DNA of 42,213 nt from Muribaculaceae bacterium (GCA_003979155.1 RYWL01000009.1:1-42213), one strand, 5' to 3'; counted from the first letter of the stretch, positions 9,200-17,052 are shown. Notes: generated from the letters alone by a model not told the origin. Made by a program: numbers and translations.

Positions 9200-9224
9200 T
9201 AAAAAGAAGCCAATGAAAAATTTA

Positions 9225-9386
9225 TCAGTCGTTGTTCCGCGGATTGTTGTTCAATTCCTCTGTGTTGTCTTTTACAAGCTCGGGAGTCACTTTTTCACTG
9301 TCGGCTACATCGACAGCCACTCCGGGATATTTATCATCGCGCTTATCCTCTGCCTGAGGCTCTTTTTCAGATGTGCATTCTCTCAT
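9225..9386 (-). CDS. Small acidic protein (53 residues) with NNNPRNND tail
   Basis: The minus-strand frame runs from an ATG at 9386 to a TGA at 9225-9227 and encodes 53 residues, rich in Glu, Asp and Lys, with no membrane segment. The C-terminal half reads EKVTPELVKDNTEELNNNPR, and the protein ends NND. I recall short Bacteroidales proteins ending in very similar TPELV and NNNPRNN blocks, which is why I call this coding although it is short. The function is unknown. A plus-strand frame at 9099-9401 overlaps it, but its translation is hydrophobic and family-free and looks like a shadow. The gene stands alone between the glycogen operon and the tRNA-fMet gene. Confidence 0.7.
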   Translation of the reverse strand: MRECTSEKEPQAEDKRDDKYPGVAVDVADSEKVTPELVKDNTEELNNNPRNND

Positions 9387-9502
9387 TTTATCGGTATTTA
9401 GTTATACATATTTATTAAAAATAACTAATGCAGACCCTATATAGTTTTGCAACTGAGCGGACAATTTTTCAGAAGCACAGAAAGGTTAATTTGTGTTAAA
9501 GA

Positions 9503-9534
9503 TTTGGACACAAGAAAATTTCTCTGTAATTTTG
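9503..9534 (+). promoter_or_regulatory. Promoter of tRNA-fMet
   Basis: TTTG (9503-9506) and TAATTTTG (9527-9534) are spaced by 20 bases, matching the Bacteroidetes -33/-7 consensus. The tRNA begins 15 bases downstream. Confidence 0.8.
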
Positions 9535-9548
9535 CAGCATCAAAACAG

Positions 9549-9620
<72 letters not shown>

Positions 9621-9624
9621 CAAA

Positions 9625-9657
9625 AAAGCCTTTCAGTTTTCTGAGAGGCTTTTTTTT
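9625..9657 (+). terminator. Terminator of tRNA-fMet
   Basis: AGCCTTTCAG (9627-9636) pairs with CTGAGAGGCT (9641-9650; one wobble) around a TTTT loop and is followed by seven T. Confidence 0.88.
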
Positions 9658-9751
9658 GTATCCATATAGCCCATTTCTCAGTTCACCGCAGGGCATCGAC
9701 CCATAGTGCCAATCTTCTTTTCAAAAGCACCTGGCAGACTTAAAAAATTTG

Positions 9752-9759
9752 TAATTTTG
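9752..9759 (+). promoter_or_regulatory. -7 promoter element before the second ECF sigma gene
   Basis: TAATTTTG matches the Bacteroidetes -7 element and lies 36 bases before the chosen ATG at 9796. The -33 position (around 9728) has no TTTG, so the upstream half is weak and may be helped by an activator or a different sigma factor. Confidence 0.5.
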
Positions 9760-9795
9760 CATCCTGCAATTTCCATCTCTAAAAAACCATCAAGG

Positions 9796-10296
9796 ATGAC
9801 AGGCAAGGAGTTTGAATCGCATTTCAAAAGAATGTATCTGCCGTTAGGCATGTACGCACTCCATATTGTCGACAATGCCGATGAGGCCGAAGATTTAGTG
9901 CAGGACGCCTTTATGAAAGCATGGCTCTATATTGAAAGAGGCAGTGAAGTCGACAATTTTTCATCTTTTATGTATCGCACAGTGCGAAATGTGTGCCTTA
10001 CGCATCTGCGCAACCGACATGAGACCGTTGACGAAAGCTTTATCTCCGATGTCGGCGAGGATGAAATCGACACATCTATCCGCGATGCCAAAATCTGGAA
10101 AGCCATCGACAATCTGCCCGAAAAGTGCCGCAATGTATTTCTTATGAGCAAACGCGACGGTCTGAGCAACGAAGAAATCGCCGACGAGCTCGGCATTTCA
10201 ATTAAAACCGTCAAGAATCAGTTGACCAAAGCTTTCGGCCGTTTGCGCGAGGCTCTGAGCGACGGACACAAGCCTTTTTTCTTACCTTTTTTATAA
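9796..10296 (+). CDS. ECF-type RNA polymerase sigma factor
   Basis: The 166-residue protein has sigma region 2 (NADEAEDLVQDAFMKAWLYIERGSEV, then SSFMYRTVRNVCLTHLRNR) and region 4 (LPEKCRNVFLMSKRDGLSNEEIADELGISIKTVKNQLTKAFGRLREAL), the layout of Bacteroidetes FecI-like ECF factors. The frame is open from 9706, but the ATG at 9796 gives a normal N-terminus (MTGKEFESHFKRMYLPLGMYALHIV) and lies after the -7 element. It is followed by an outer-membrane barrel gene, a short anti-sigma-like protein and an STN-containing TonB receptor. This is the arrangement used for surface signalling, where ligand binding at the receptor frees the sigma factor. Confidence 0.92.
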   Translation: MTGKEFESHFKRMYLPLGMYALHIVDNADEAEDLVQDAFMKAWLYIERGSEVDNFSSFMYRTVRNVCLTHLRNRHETVDESFISDVGEDEIDTSIRDAKIWKAIDNLPEKCRNVFLMSKRDGLSNEEIADELGISIKTVKNQLTKAFGRLREALSDGHKPFFLPFL

Positions 10297-10355
10297 TTGG
10301 CGTAGGACCTTTTCACGATTGATGAGTCATAGTAGTAAAGAACTAATTCATCAAC

Positions 10356-10946
10356 ATGAAAAAACCGATAATTCTCATTCTTGCCGCGACTCTTCTAAGT
10401 CTCACGGCCACAGCACGACAACCACACCGCGGCTACCGCGGCTTCTTCGAGTGGAGCAACAGCCTGCGAAGCGAAAATTTCGCTTACGTCGACATGAGCG
10501 GCAATCTGTATTTCTACCGCGAAAGCACTTTTTATACCGGATTCTCGACATCTCACGGCTATCAGATTAATCCAAAGTTCTTTATCGGCGCCGGCCTCGG
10601 CATGGAGGGCTGCACAAACGACAATATCGACAACTGGGTCGTACCCGTCTTTATCCAGAGCCGTATAGACTTGCAGTTTGGAAAATTTACGCCATTTGGA
10701 GATTTGAAACTTGGAGCCAATCTTTCCGAAGGAATCGGAGCTTACATCTCTCCGACAATAGGCTATCGCTTCAATTGGGGACGCAAGATGAGTGTCAACG
10801 CAGGCATGGGCCTCACGCTTGCAGGTTACAGAGTAGAGCATTTTGAGGGAACCTGGACAGGCCCTGATTCATACGAGCTGCAATACATAGGCACAAAACA
10901 TCATATCCGCCCGTATTTCTCATTTCGCATCGGCATAGATTTCTGA
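10356..10946 (+). CDS. Small outer-membrane beta-barrel protein
   Basis: The protein has 196 residues with a signal peptide cleaved near ATA-RQ (residue 20). The rest shows alternating hydrophobic and polar strands, aromatic residues and short turns: KFFIGAGLGMEG, KFTPFGDLKLGANL, ISPTIGYRFNWG, MSVNAGMGLTLAGYRV. It ends in a phenylalanine (RIGIDF), the usual outer-membrane assembly signal. It is probably an eight-stranded barrel of the OmpW/OmpA-like size class, but I do not recognise the family. It begins 59 bases after the ECF sigma gene and stops 4 bases before the anti-sigma-like gene, which places it inside the signalling operon. That position is unusual. Confidence 0.75.
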   Translation: MKKPIILILAATLLSLTATARQPHRGYRGFFEWSNSLRSENFAYVDMSGNLYFYRESTFYTGFSTSHGYQINPKFFIGAGLGMEGCTNDNIDNWVVPVFIQSRIDLQFGKFTPFGDLKLGANLSEGIGAYISPTIGYRFNWGRKMSVNAGMGLTLAGYRVEHFEGTWTGPDSYELQYIGTKHHIRPYFSFRIGIDF

Positions 10947-10950
10947 GCTT

Positions 10951-11394
10951 ATGAAAAACGATGAAGTGGATTTCATAGCCCATCACTACAGAGAAGGAAG
11001 ATTCTCTCCGGCCAACGGCTGGAAGCGGCTCGGCGTAGTGCATGTATCGTTCTGGAAGCGATACAGAGTAGCTGCCGCTGTGGCCGCAACAGTCTTTATT
11101 TCGGCAAGCGCCGCAATAATATATAAAGAGTATCGTGCCGCCGACACGTCACAGCCGGCAATCGAAGTTTCTGTGCCGGGAGCGCTGACCGAAGTAAAAG
11201 TCATCGACTTTGAAAACGCCTCGTTGAATGATGTTGTCCGCAAAATAGAGACTGTCTACGATGTAAAGATAGAGAATCTCCCCTCCGACGGCAAAGAATA
11301 TGAATTGTCGCTCCACTATGAGGGCACGCCGACCGAACTCATTGATGCAATCAACGACATCTTAGGCACTCAAATGACAGTAAGCGAAAAATGA
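10951..11394 (+). CDS. Compact anti-sigma-like protein: membrane helix plus DUF4974-type domain
   Basis: The protein has 147 residues. Residues 1-36 are a short charged cytoplasmic segment (MKNDEVDFIAHHYREGRF). Residues about 40-58 are one membrane helix (VAAAVAATVFISASAAIIY). The periplasmic part ends in a domain of about 65 residues with the pattern VIDFENASLNDVVRKIETVYDVKI and TPTELIDAINDILGTQM, which is the DUF4974/STN-like C-terminus of Bacteroidetes FecR anti-sigma factors. The FecR beta domain that normally separates the helix from this module is missing, and the usual anti-sigma segment of about 80 residues is cut to about 36. It overlaps the TonB receptor gene by four bases (ATGA), which supports coupled production. 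Confidence 0.75.
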   Translation: MKNDEVDFIAHHYREGRFSPANGWKRLGVVHVSFWKRYRVAAAVAATVFISASAAIIYKEYRAADTSQPAIEVSVPGALTEVKVIDFENASLNDVVRKIETVYDVKIENLPSDGKEYELSLHYEGTPTELIDAINDILGTQMTVSEK

Positions 11395-13805
11395 AGAAAA
11401 TAATATCACTGTCGCTGATGCTCTGTATATCCATAATCGTAATGGCGCAGAATATCACAATCATGGCTGTTGACGAGCCGGCTGCCGCGGTGTTCAGAAA
11501 TATTATCGGGCAGACCGGGAAAAACTTTGTTTATAGCTCCGACCTGCTCGACGGCATGCGTGTGACTGTCGTTGCGGATAACCTGCCTCTGAAGCAAGTT
11601 CTGTCAATCATGTTCAAGGATTCGGACATCAAGTGGAAAATCAAAGGCAACAACGTCATTATCAAAAAGAAAACAGCAAAGGCTAAGCCTGAGCGTGCCG
11701 ACAAAACTCGCGATGTCGCCGAGCTTCCGCTAAAGACGCCGCTGCCTGTTCCCGAAATGCTTGAGGAAGTCGTTGTAGTGTCGCGCCTCGAAGCCCCGGC
11801 TGTAGCGACAGCCGAAATCGGGGCGAAGAAACTCACGGCCAAAGAGATACTCGCCACACCGGTGATGTTCGGCGAAAGCGATGTCATCAAGGCACTGCAT
11901 ATGCAACCCGGCGTCTCCGAGGGGCAGGAAGGCCTTGCAGGGCTGAATGTGCACGGCGGAAATTCCGACGAAAATCTCTACATGCTCGACAATGTGCCCA
12001 TATATCAGGTCAACCATTTCGCCGGGTTGTTTTCGGCATTCAACGCCGAAGCTATCAGATATATCGATTTCTTCAAATCATCTATCCCGGCCAAATACGA
12101 CGGCCGTCTGTCATCGTATCTCGACGTGCGCACCAAAAACGGCTCGCGCGAAGGGCATCACGGCTCATTCCGACTGGGACTGACTTCGGGCGCATTCAAT
12201 ATCGACGGTCCGATTGGACAAAGCACAACATACTCCGTAGCCTTGCGACGGTCGTGGTTCGACCTCCTTTCCACTCCGCTGCTCGCCTTAGGCAATGCGG
12301 CTTCCGCTGATGAAAAAATACGGTTTCACTATTCGTTCCTCGACCTCAACGCAAAGCTCACACACCGTTTCTCCGACAAAGCCTCGGGGTTTGCATCGGT
12401 TTATTTCGGAAACGATATGCTCAAAACCGGCTCTTCCGACAAAACCGAACCCGACTACGGATGGTACGACGACGAGAAAGTAGACTTACACTGGGGCAAT
12501 CTTGTGGCGCAGACCGGGCTCAACTATCGCTTTAACACTGAATTGACTGCCGAATTTACCGCCGCATACACGCGATATTTCTCCGACATGAAGTACGACT
12601 GGCTTTCAAAGGAGATAAGCCCTGAAAACACTACCGAGTCCGACTCCAGAACCAAAACAAAAAACAATATAAACGACTGGCTCTTCCGTGCCGACTTCGA
12701 CTGGAGCCCCAATGAAAATAACCGTGTGCGCTTCGGAGGCAACTACATACTTCATTCTTTTTTGCCTGCCAGAACCGAGCGTAATTACACTACCGGCACG
12801 ACACATATAATAACCCGCGATTCTACATGGACCTATAGCGCCAATGAAGCGAACTTGTATATCGAAGACGACTGGCGCATCGACAAAAAGTTGAGAGTGA
12901 ACGCCGGCCTGCATCTGTCGCTGTTCAACATCGACGGCAAAACCGACTTAGGCTACGGTCCGAGGCTTTCGCTGAGTTATCGCCCGAACGGAAACATGGC
13001 CTTGAAAGCGGCATATGCACATACAAACCAATATGTGCATCAGTTGGCGCAGACCTATCTTTCATTGCCTACAGACCAGTGGGTGCCGGTCACAGGCAAG
13101 TTCAAGCCACAAGTCGCCGACAAAGTTTCGGTGGGCGCATACTGGCAAAGCGACAACAGGATGTTTGGCGCGTCTGTCGAAGGCTATTACAAAATTATGC
13201 GCAATCTTGTTGATTATCGCGATGAGTATTACCTCCAGCCCCCGACTGCGATGTGGAATGCACAGCTCTGCTCCGGCAAAGGCTCGGCCAGGGGTGTTGA
13301 TTTCAAGTTTGAGAAATTAACAGGAAAACTGACAGGACACATAGCTTACTCTCTTGCGTGGGCCGACCGCACCTTCGCCGACAAAAACGGTGGCAAGACA
13401 TTTCCGGCACGCTTCGACAACCGCCATACAATAAATATTCTCCTCAACTGGAATATCAGCGACAAGGTAGGCTTGAACGCAGCATGGATCGGTCACTCGG
13501 GCAACCGTTTCACCCTGCTTCCGCAGGTGTGGGAATCTCCCGGGTTCGGCACGATGTATGCCAACGACGAGACTCCGTTGAAAACATCAATCAACAATTA
13601 TCAGCTGCCGTTCTACCACCGTCTCGACATATCGTGTACCGTACGAAACTCACGCGGCTACTGGACATTCAGCCTCTATAACGCCTACTGCCACATGAAC
13701 ACAATTGCAATACGCAGAGCGTACGACAATAGAAACAATCCTGTGTTTCAGAAAGTGAAACTACTTCCCGTAATACCATCAATATCCTACACATGGCTAT
13801 TCTAA
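11391..13805 (+). CDS. TonB-dependent outer-membrane receptor with STN signalling domain
   Basis: The 804-residue protein has a signal peptide (1-19). It is followed by a secretin/TonB short N-terminal (STN) domain at about 20-92 (DEPAAAVFRNIIGQTGKNFVYSS to GNNVIIKKK), a linker with a TonB-box-like EEVVVVSR, a plug domain (PVMFGESDVIKALHMQPGV, LNVHGGNSDENLYMLDNVPIY) and a C-terminal 22-strand barrel ending SYTWLF. There is no carboxypeptidase-like domain in front of the plug. STN receptors signal to a FecR-type partner in the periplasm and so to an ECF sigma factor, and both are encoded just upstream. The downstream DUF4249 lipoprotein overlaps by 13 bases and is the likely surface partner. 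The ligand cannot be read from the sequence. Confidence 0.92.
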   Translation: MKKIISLSLMLCISIIVMAQNITIMAVDEPAAAVFRNIIGQTGKNFVYSSDLLDGMRVTVVADNLPLKQVLSIMFKDSDIKWKIKGNNVIIKKKTAKAKPERADKTRDVAELPLKTPLPVPEMLEEVVVVSRLEAPAVATAEIGAKKLTAKEILATPVMFGESDVIKALHMQPGVSEGQEGLAGLNVHGGNSDENLYMLDNVPIYQVNHFAGLFSAFNAEAIRYIDFFKSSIPAKYDGRLSSYLDVRTKNGSREGHHGSFRLGLTSGAFNIDGPIGQSTTYSVALRRSWFDLLSTPLLALGNAASADEKIRFHYSFLDLNAKLTHRFSDKASGFASVYFGNDMLKTGSSDKTEPDYGWYDDEKVDLHWGNLVAQTGLNYRFNTELTAEFTAAYTRYFSDMKYDWLSKEISPENTTESDSRTKTKNNINDWLFRADFDWSPNENNRVRFGGNYILHSFLPARTERNYTTGTTHIITRDSTWTYSANEANLYIEDDWRIDKKLRVNAGLHLSLFNIDGKTDLGYGPRLSLSYRPNGNMALKAAYAHTNQYVHQLAQTYLSLPTDQWVPVTGKFKPQVADKVSVGAYWQSDNRMFGASVEGYYKIMRNLVDYRDEYYLQPPTAMWNAQLCSGKGSARGVDFKFEKLTGKLTGHIAYSLAWADRTFADKNGGKTFPARFDNRHTINILLNWNISDKVGLNAAWIGHSGNRFTLLPQVWESPGFGTMYANDETPLKTSINNYQLPFYHRLDISCTVRNSRGYWTFSLYNAYCHMNTIAIRRAYDNRNNPVFQKVKLLPVIPSISYTWLF

Positions 13806-14791
13806 GATATATATTATTTCTGCTATCGGCAACGATACTGACAAGTTGCTACGAGGAATTCAATCCGGCAATCGACACCAAGCCCGTGCTTTGCATGAAT
13901 GCTCTGATTACGGCCGGAGAGCCTATAGAAGTGGAGATTACACATACATGGATGTTCAATGACAAAGCAGCCGAGAACAATCACGGAGTTGATGACGCCA
14001 CAGTAACAATCTTTGTGAACGGAACGACCGCAGACAGCGCTTACCGCCCCGCCGAGGGAGATAAAATACGAATTGTAGCAGAGAGCCCCACATACGGAAG
14101 CGCAACTGCCGAAGTGGCTGTACCCTACTCCACTCCGGCAGGAATAGTGAAGCCAAGCCCCGTGGTTACCAACATATGGAAAGCCGACGAGGATTTCTTT
14201 CACTATGAGATGCTGGCCGACATAACTTTCACGCTCAATATCGAAATGGATGTCGACGACCCGGCCGGAGTCGACAATTACTATCTTTTCGGATACAACT
14301 GGTTCAGCACACAGACCGATAACCCCATGCACTATGGGGAACTGTAAATCGGCAACTTCGAGTATGATTCCGAGCCGATTTTCAAAGAGCATGTGGGTGT
14401 ATTCGAAACGGTAATGGGCAATGACGACAGCTCGGGGAGCCTATTCTTTTCCGACCGTCAGTTTCAAGGAAAGACATACACCCTGCATCTGAACTTCTCC
14501 GGCAACACATTCTCCGTAAAGTCGCAGAACTACGACGAGTCGCTGCTCGACTGCGGCATTAACCTCTATCTCACCTCTGTATCGCGCAGCTACTACGACT
14601 GGGCTATCTATAAGTGGAATGCCGATGAAGGCATTCTCGGAGATTTGTCAGACATAGGCCTTTCCGAAACACAATGGGGCTACAGCAATGTGTCGACCGG
14701 CGCCGGAGTAGTGGCAGCTCGCTCATCGGCAAAATACACAATTGATTTAAAGGAGTTTTTGAGCCAGGCACTGTCGCAGCAGTCACTGTAG
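13793..14791 (+). pseudogene. DUF4249 lipoprotein gene interrupted by an in-frame stop
   Basis: The first part (184 residues) begins with a lipoprotein signal peptide with lipobox LTSC (Cys19) and continues with the pattern of DUF4249 surface lipoproteins (LCMNALITAGEPIEVEITHTW, DDATVTIFVNG). It ends at TAA, 14345-14347, after HYGEL. The very same frame continues with no base gained or lost: IGNFEYDSEPIFKEHVGVFE and on to a TAG at 14789-14791, including DWAIYKWNADEGIL and STGAGVVAARS, which are typical DUF4249 C-terminal segments. The joined length is 332 codons, near the usual size. The downstream part has no ATG near its beginning. Either the gene is inactivated by one nonsense change, or the base is an assembly error or strain variant. 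Confidence 0.82.
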
Positions 14792-14865
14792 AGCGGGGGC
14801 CGGTAGGCCGGGTGGGTGTTAATAAGTTTTTTGCGACGCATACCCGAAAATCGGCGAAAACTTCC

Positions 14866-14873
14866 TACCTTTG
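14866..14873 (+). promoter_or_regulatory. -7 element before thymidine kinase
   Basis: TACCTTTG matches the Bacteroidetes -7 consensus and lies 21 bases before the ATG at 14895. It overlaps the alternative upstream TTG start at 14871, which argues against that start. No clear TTTG is seen at -33. Confidence 0.55.
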
Positions 14874-14894
14874 AAGCCAAATCATCAACACGCC

Positions 14895-15533
14895 ATGCAA
14901 AGGAAAGGAAAACTATATTTTCGCTACGGCACTATGGGATCGGCCAAAACCGCCCTTCTGCTCACTACAGCCTATAACTTTGAGGAACGCCATATGGACT
15001 ACCTCTGTCTGAAACCGGTGATTGACACCCGGGAGAACGACAGCGTGATTCGTTCGCGCATAGGTATAGAGCGTACCTGCCGCTGGATACACCCTAACTC
15101 AAACCTCTACGAAATGGCGATTGAGCTGTATAAGAAAGAAGACCGTGTGGTCGACTGGTTTCTCATAGATGAAGCTCAGTTTCTCACAGCCGCACAGGTC
15201 GATCAGCTCGCACGTGTAGTCGACGACTTCGGCAGCAATGTGATTTGCTACGGCCTACGCACCGACTTTCAGACACACCTCTTCGAAGGCTCGCGCCGTC
15301 TCTTCGAGATTGCCGACACCATCGACGAAATAAAGTCGACATGTAACTGCGGCCGCAAGACTATAGTAAACGCACGCATCGACAGCAACGGAAATATCGT
15401 TGAGACCGGCGCACAGGTCGAAATTGGCGGCGACGAGCGCTATGTGGCCATATGCCGAAGCTGCTGGCGCAACCGTCGCATCGAGCAGACTCACCGTGTG
15501 GCTCTGCCGCTCGATATCGATGATTTGAAATAA
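14895..15533 (+). CDS. tdk: Thymidine kinase (type II)
   Basis: The 212-residue enzyme phosphorylates thymidine for the dTMP salvage pathway. It has a P-loop GTMGSAKT at residues 12-19, the YNFEE block, the Walker B-like LIDEAQFL and YGLRTDFQ. A treble-clef zinc site uses CNCG and CRSCW, the four cysteines of type II thymidine kinases. The ATG at 14895 sits just after a -7 element, and the MQRKGKLYF start fits the family. It is followed by a YhcH-family gene 49 bases downstream. Nothing unusual is visible. Confidence 0.94.
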   Translation: MQRKGKLYFRYGTMGSAKTALLLTTAYNFEERHMDYLCLKPVIDTRENDSVIRSRIGIERTCRWIHPNSNLYEMAIELYKKEDRVVDWFLIDEAQFLTAAQVDQLARVVDDFGSNVICYGLRTDFQTHLFEGSRRLFEIADTIDEIKSTCNCGRKTIVNARIDSNGNIVETGAQVEIGGDERYVAICRSCWRNRRIEQTHRVALPLDIDDLK

Positions 15534-15582
15534 ACCGCTCTACGCGTGCCATGTTAAAAATTATTTTGTTTAAACCATAGCC

Positions 15583-16041
15583 ATGATAGTCTGTCAAATA
15601 GAAGACGCACAGAAATTCGTAACACTCTCCGAAGGAATTGCCATTGCAATCGAGTGGCTCAAAAACCATAAGGCCGACGAGTTTGTTAAAGGTATATATA
15701 TGGCGGGCTCTGCCGCCGAAGGCGATGTAATCGTGAAGTGCGAGGAACCGGCTCTTATGCCGCGCGAAAACTCACGACTCGAGGCTCACCGCCGATTCAT
15801 CGACATACACGTGCCCCTGAAAGGAACAGAAATAATAGGCTGGGCTCCCGTCTCGGCGCTGAAACACCCCACAGTGCCCTACAGCTCCGAAACCGACATA
15901 GAGTTTTACGGCGACGCAGCCCATTCGCTCATTCATCTGCACAAAGGCCAGCTCGCTGTATTTTTTCCCGAAGACGCCCACGCCCCAAACATCGGGCTTG
16001 GCAACCACCGCAAACTGTGCATAAAAATACCGGTGTCCTGA
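15583..16041 (+). CDS. YhcH/YjgK/YiaL family protein
   Basis: The 152-residue cupin-like protein belongs to the YhcH/YjgK/YiaL (DUF386) family, recognised by EAHRRFIDIHVPLKGTEIIGW, the FYGD and FFPEDAHAPNI segments and a C-terminal KLCIKIPV. Members bind a metal through His and Glu residues (here probably in EAHRRFIDIH and EDAHAP) and are linked to sugar-acid or sialic-acid handling; YhcH has been proposed to act on N-glycolylneuraminate. No sugar-catabolic genes are near, so its role here is unknown. It lies 38 bases upstream of the DUF3108 gene and may share a transcript with it. Confidence 0.88.
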   Translation: MIVCQIEDAQKFVTLSEGIAIAIEWLKNHKADEFVKGIYMAGSAAEGDVIVKCEEPALMPRENSRLEAHRRFIDIHVPLKGTEIIGWAPVSALKHPTVPYSSETDIEFYGDAAHSLIHLHKGQLAVFFPEDAHAPNIGLGNHRKLCIKIPVS

Positions 16042-16079
16042 CACCATAGCCGGGACACATAACAACCGACAAATCGATT

Positions 16080-16895
16080 ATGTTTCTCAGACTTCACCGA
16101 CTCGCCGCAGCCTTGCTGCTATCAATATTCTGCATTTCCTCTTCGGCTGCCGCTAACCCCGGCACTGCCGTTCAGAAAAAATTCGAGCCGGAGACGCTCA
16201 ATTACAAAGTAATGTACAAGTGGGGGCTGATTAACAAGCAGGCCGGACACGCCAGCCTGGCACTGACACACGACTCCCGACACTATCACGCGCAGCTCAC
16301 CGCGGCATCGGAGCCGTGGGCCGATAAATTTTTCAAAGTTCGCGACACCCTCAACGGGCGCATGACCTATGCCGATTTCACACCTCTCTTCTACGAAAAA
16401 ATAGCCCACGAAGGAAAAGACCACAAACACGATGTGGTGCGATACGACTACTCTGTGCCGGGAACAGTGTCGGCCAAATGTACACGTAAAGTGACAAGCA
16501 AAGGCCAGGCGAAAGTCGACGAAGAACGCGAAATGCAATCGGAAGGTGCCGCTGTAGACATGCTCACATCGTTTTACTACATGCGCCGGCTGCCTTTCAA
16601 CGAATGGATTCCGGGACACATAAATAAAATCGACATCTTCTCGGGCAAACGCAAAGAATTGCTCTCAATCACCTACAACGGTATTGAGGATGTTGACATC
16701 GACGGCCGCCGCATTCCCGCCTATCATGTCACATTCACTTTCACAAGCAAGGGAGGCGCCAAGACGAGCGACGACATGGAGGCATGGATAGCTGCCGACG
16801 AAAGCCGCATACCCCTGCGAATGGAAGGCAACCTCCCGGTGGGCAAAGTGCGGTGCTTCTTCACAGGCAAGAGTAAAGCCCCATCGAAAAAATAA
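16080..16895 (+). CDS. Secreted DUF3108 protein
   Basis: The 271-residue protein has a signal peptide ending near SSAAA-NPG (residue 26). The body fits DUF3108: ETLNYKVMYKWGLINKQAGHASLAL at the start, a central DTLNGRMTYADFTPLFYEKIAHEGKD, then DMLTSFYYMRRLPF and the C-terminal DMEAWIAADESRIPLRMEG and VGKVRCFF. DUF3108 proteins are periplasmic beta-rich proteins of unknown biochemical role, often compared with lipoprotein-carrier folds. It is the last gene before the arginine-operon control region and has no T-run terminator that I can see. Confidence 0.85.
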   Translation: MFLRLHRLAAALLLSIFCISSSAAANPGTAVQKKFEPETLNYKVMYKWGLINKQAGHASLALTHDSRHYHAQLTAASEPWADKFFKVRDTLNGRMTYADFTPLFYEKIAHEGKDHKHDVVRYDYSVPGTVSAKCTRKVTSKGQAKVDEEREMQSEGAAVDMLTSFYYMRRLPFNEWIPGHINKIDIFSGKRKELLSITYNGIEDVDIDGRRIPAYHVTFTFTSKGGAKTSDDMEAWIAADESRIPLRMEGNLPVGKVRCFFTGKSKAPSKK

Positions 16896-16917
16896 TTGAA
16901 AAAAAATTTTTTCGGTC

Positions 16918-16945
16918 ACAATAATTTTTACACAATAATTTTTAC
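16918..16945 (+). repeat. Tandem 14-bp direct repeat upstream of the arginine operon
   Basis: ACAATAATTTTTAC occurs twice without a gap (16918-16931 and 16932-16945), 32 bases upstream of the -7 element at 16978. Two side-by-side copies on nearly the same DNA face, just outside the promoter, suggest an operator. An arginine-responsive repressor is the obvious candidate, but the bases do not let me name the protein. Confidence 0.6.
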
Positions 16946-16977
16946 GCTTATTTAAGCGGCAATTGCCACAAAATTAC

Positions 16978-16985
16978 TACCTTTG
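16978..16985 (+). promoter_or_regulatory. -7 promoter element of the arginine operon
   Basis: TACCTTTG matches the Bacteroidetes -7 consensus. The -33 region has only TTTA (16951-16954) at a slightly long spacing, which fits a regulated promoter. Transcription would start near 16992, leaving a leader of about 110 bases before the first gene. Confidence 0.65.
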
Positions 16986-16990
16986 CAAGA

Positions 16991-17052
16991 ATTTTCACGT
17001 TTTACACACGTGGGAATACTTTCAAAGGTATCGTTTTTTTAGGGAAATCCCT
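16991..17052 (+). promoter_or_regulatory. Structured leader with attenuator-like hairpins
   Basis: In the untranslated leader, ATTTTCACGT (16991-17000) pairs with ACGTGGGAAT (17008-17017; two wobbles). ATACTT (17016-17021) pairs with AGGTAT (17026-17031; one wobble), and this second stem is followed after CG by seven T (17034-17040). The two stems share bases 17016-17017. A third small dyad AGGG/CCCT follows at 17041-17052. A stem followed by seven T inside a biosynthetic leader looks like a conditional terminator. The stem is short and AT-rich, so this is tentative. Confidence 0.4.

Noticed and set aside
9099..9401. 100-codon plus-strand frame before tRNA-fMet
   Set aside because: It overlaps the minus-strand 53-residue gene, which has a more protein-like composition and a familiar tail. 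The plus-strand translation has no family resemblance.
17023..17030. TACCTTTG on the minus strand within the arginine leader as a divergent promoter
   Set aside because: It would only produce antisense RNA into the DUF3108 gene, has no -33 partner that I can see, and is better explained as part of a leader hairpin.
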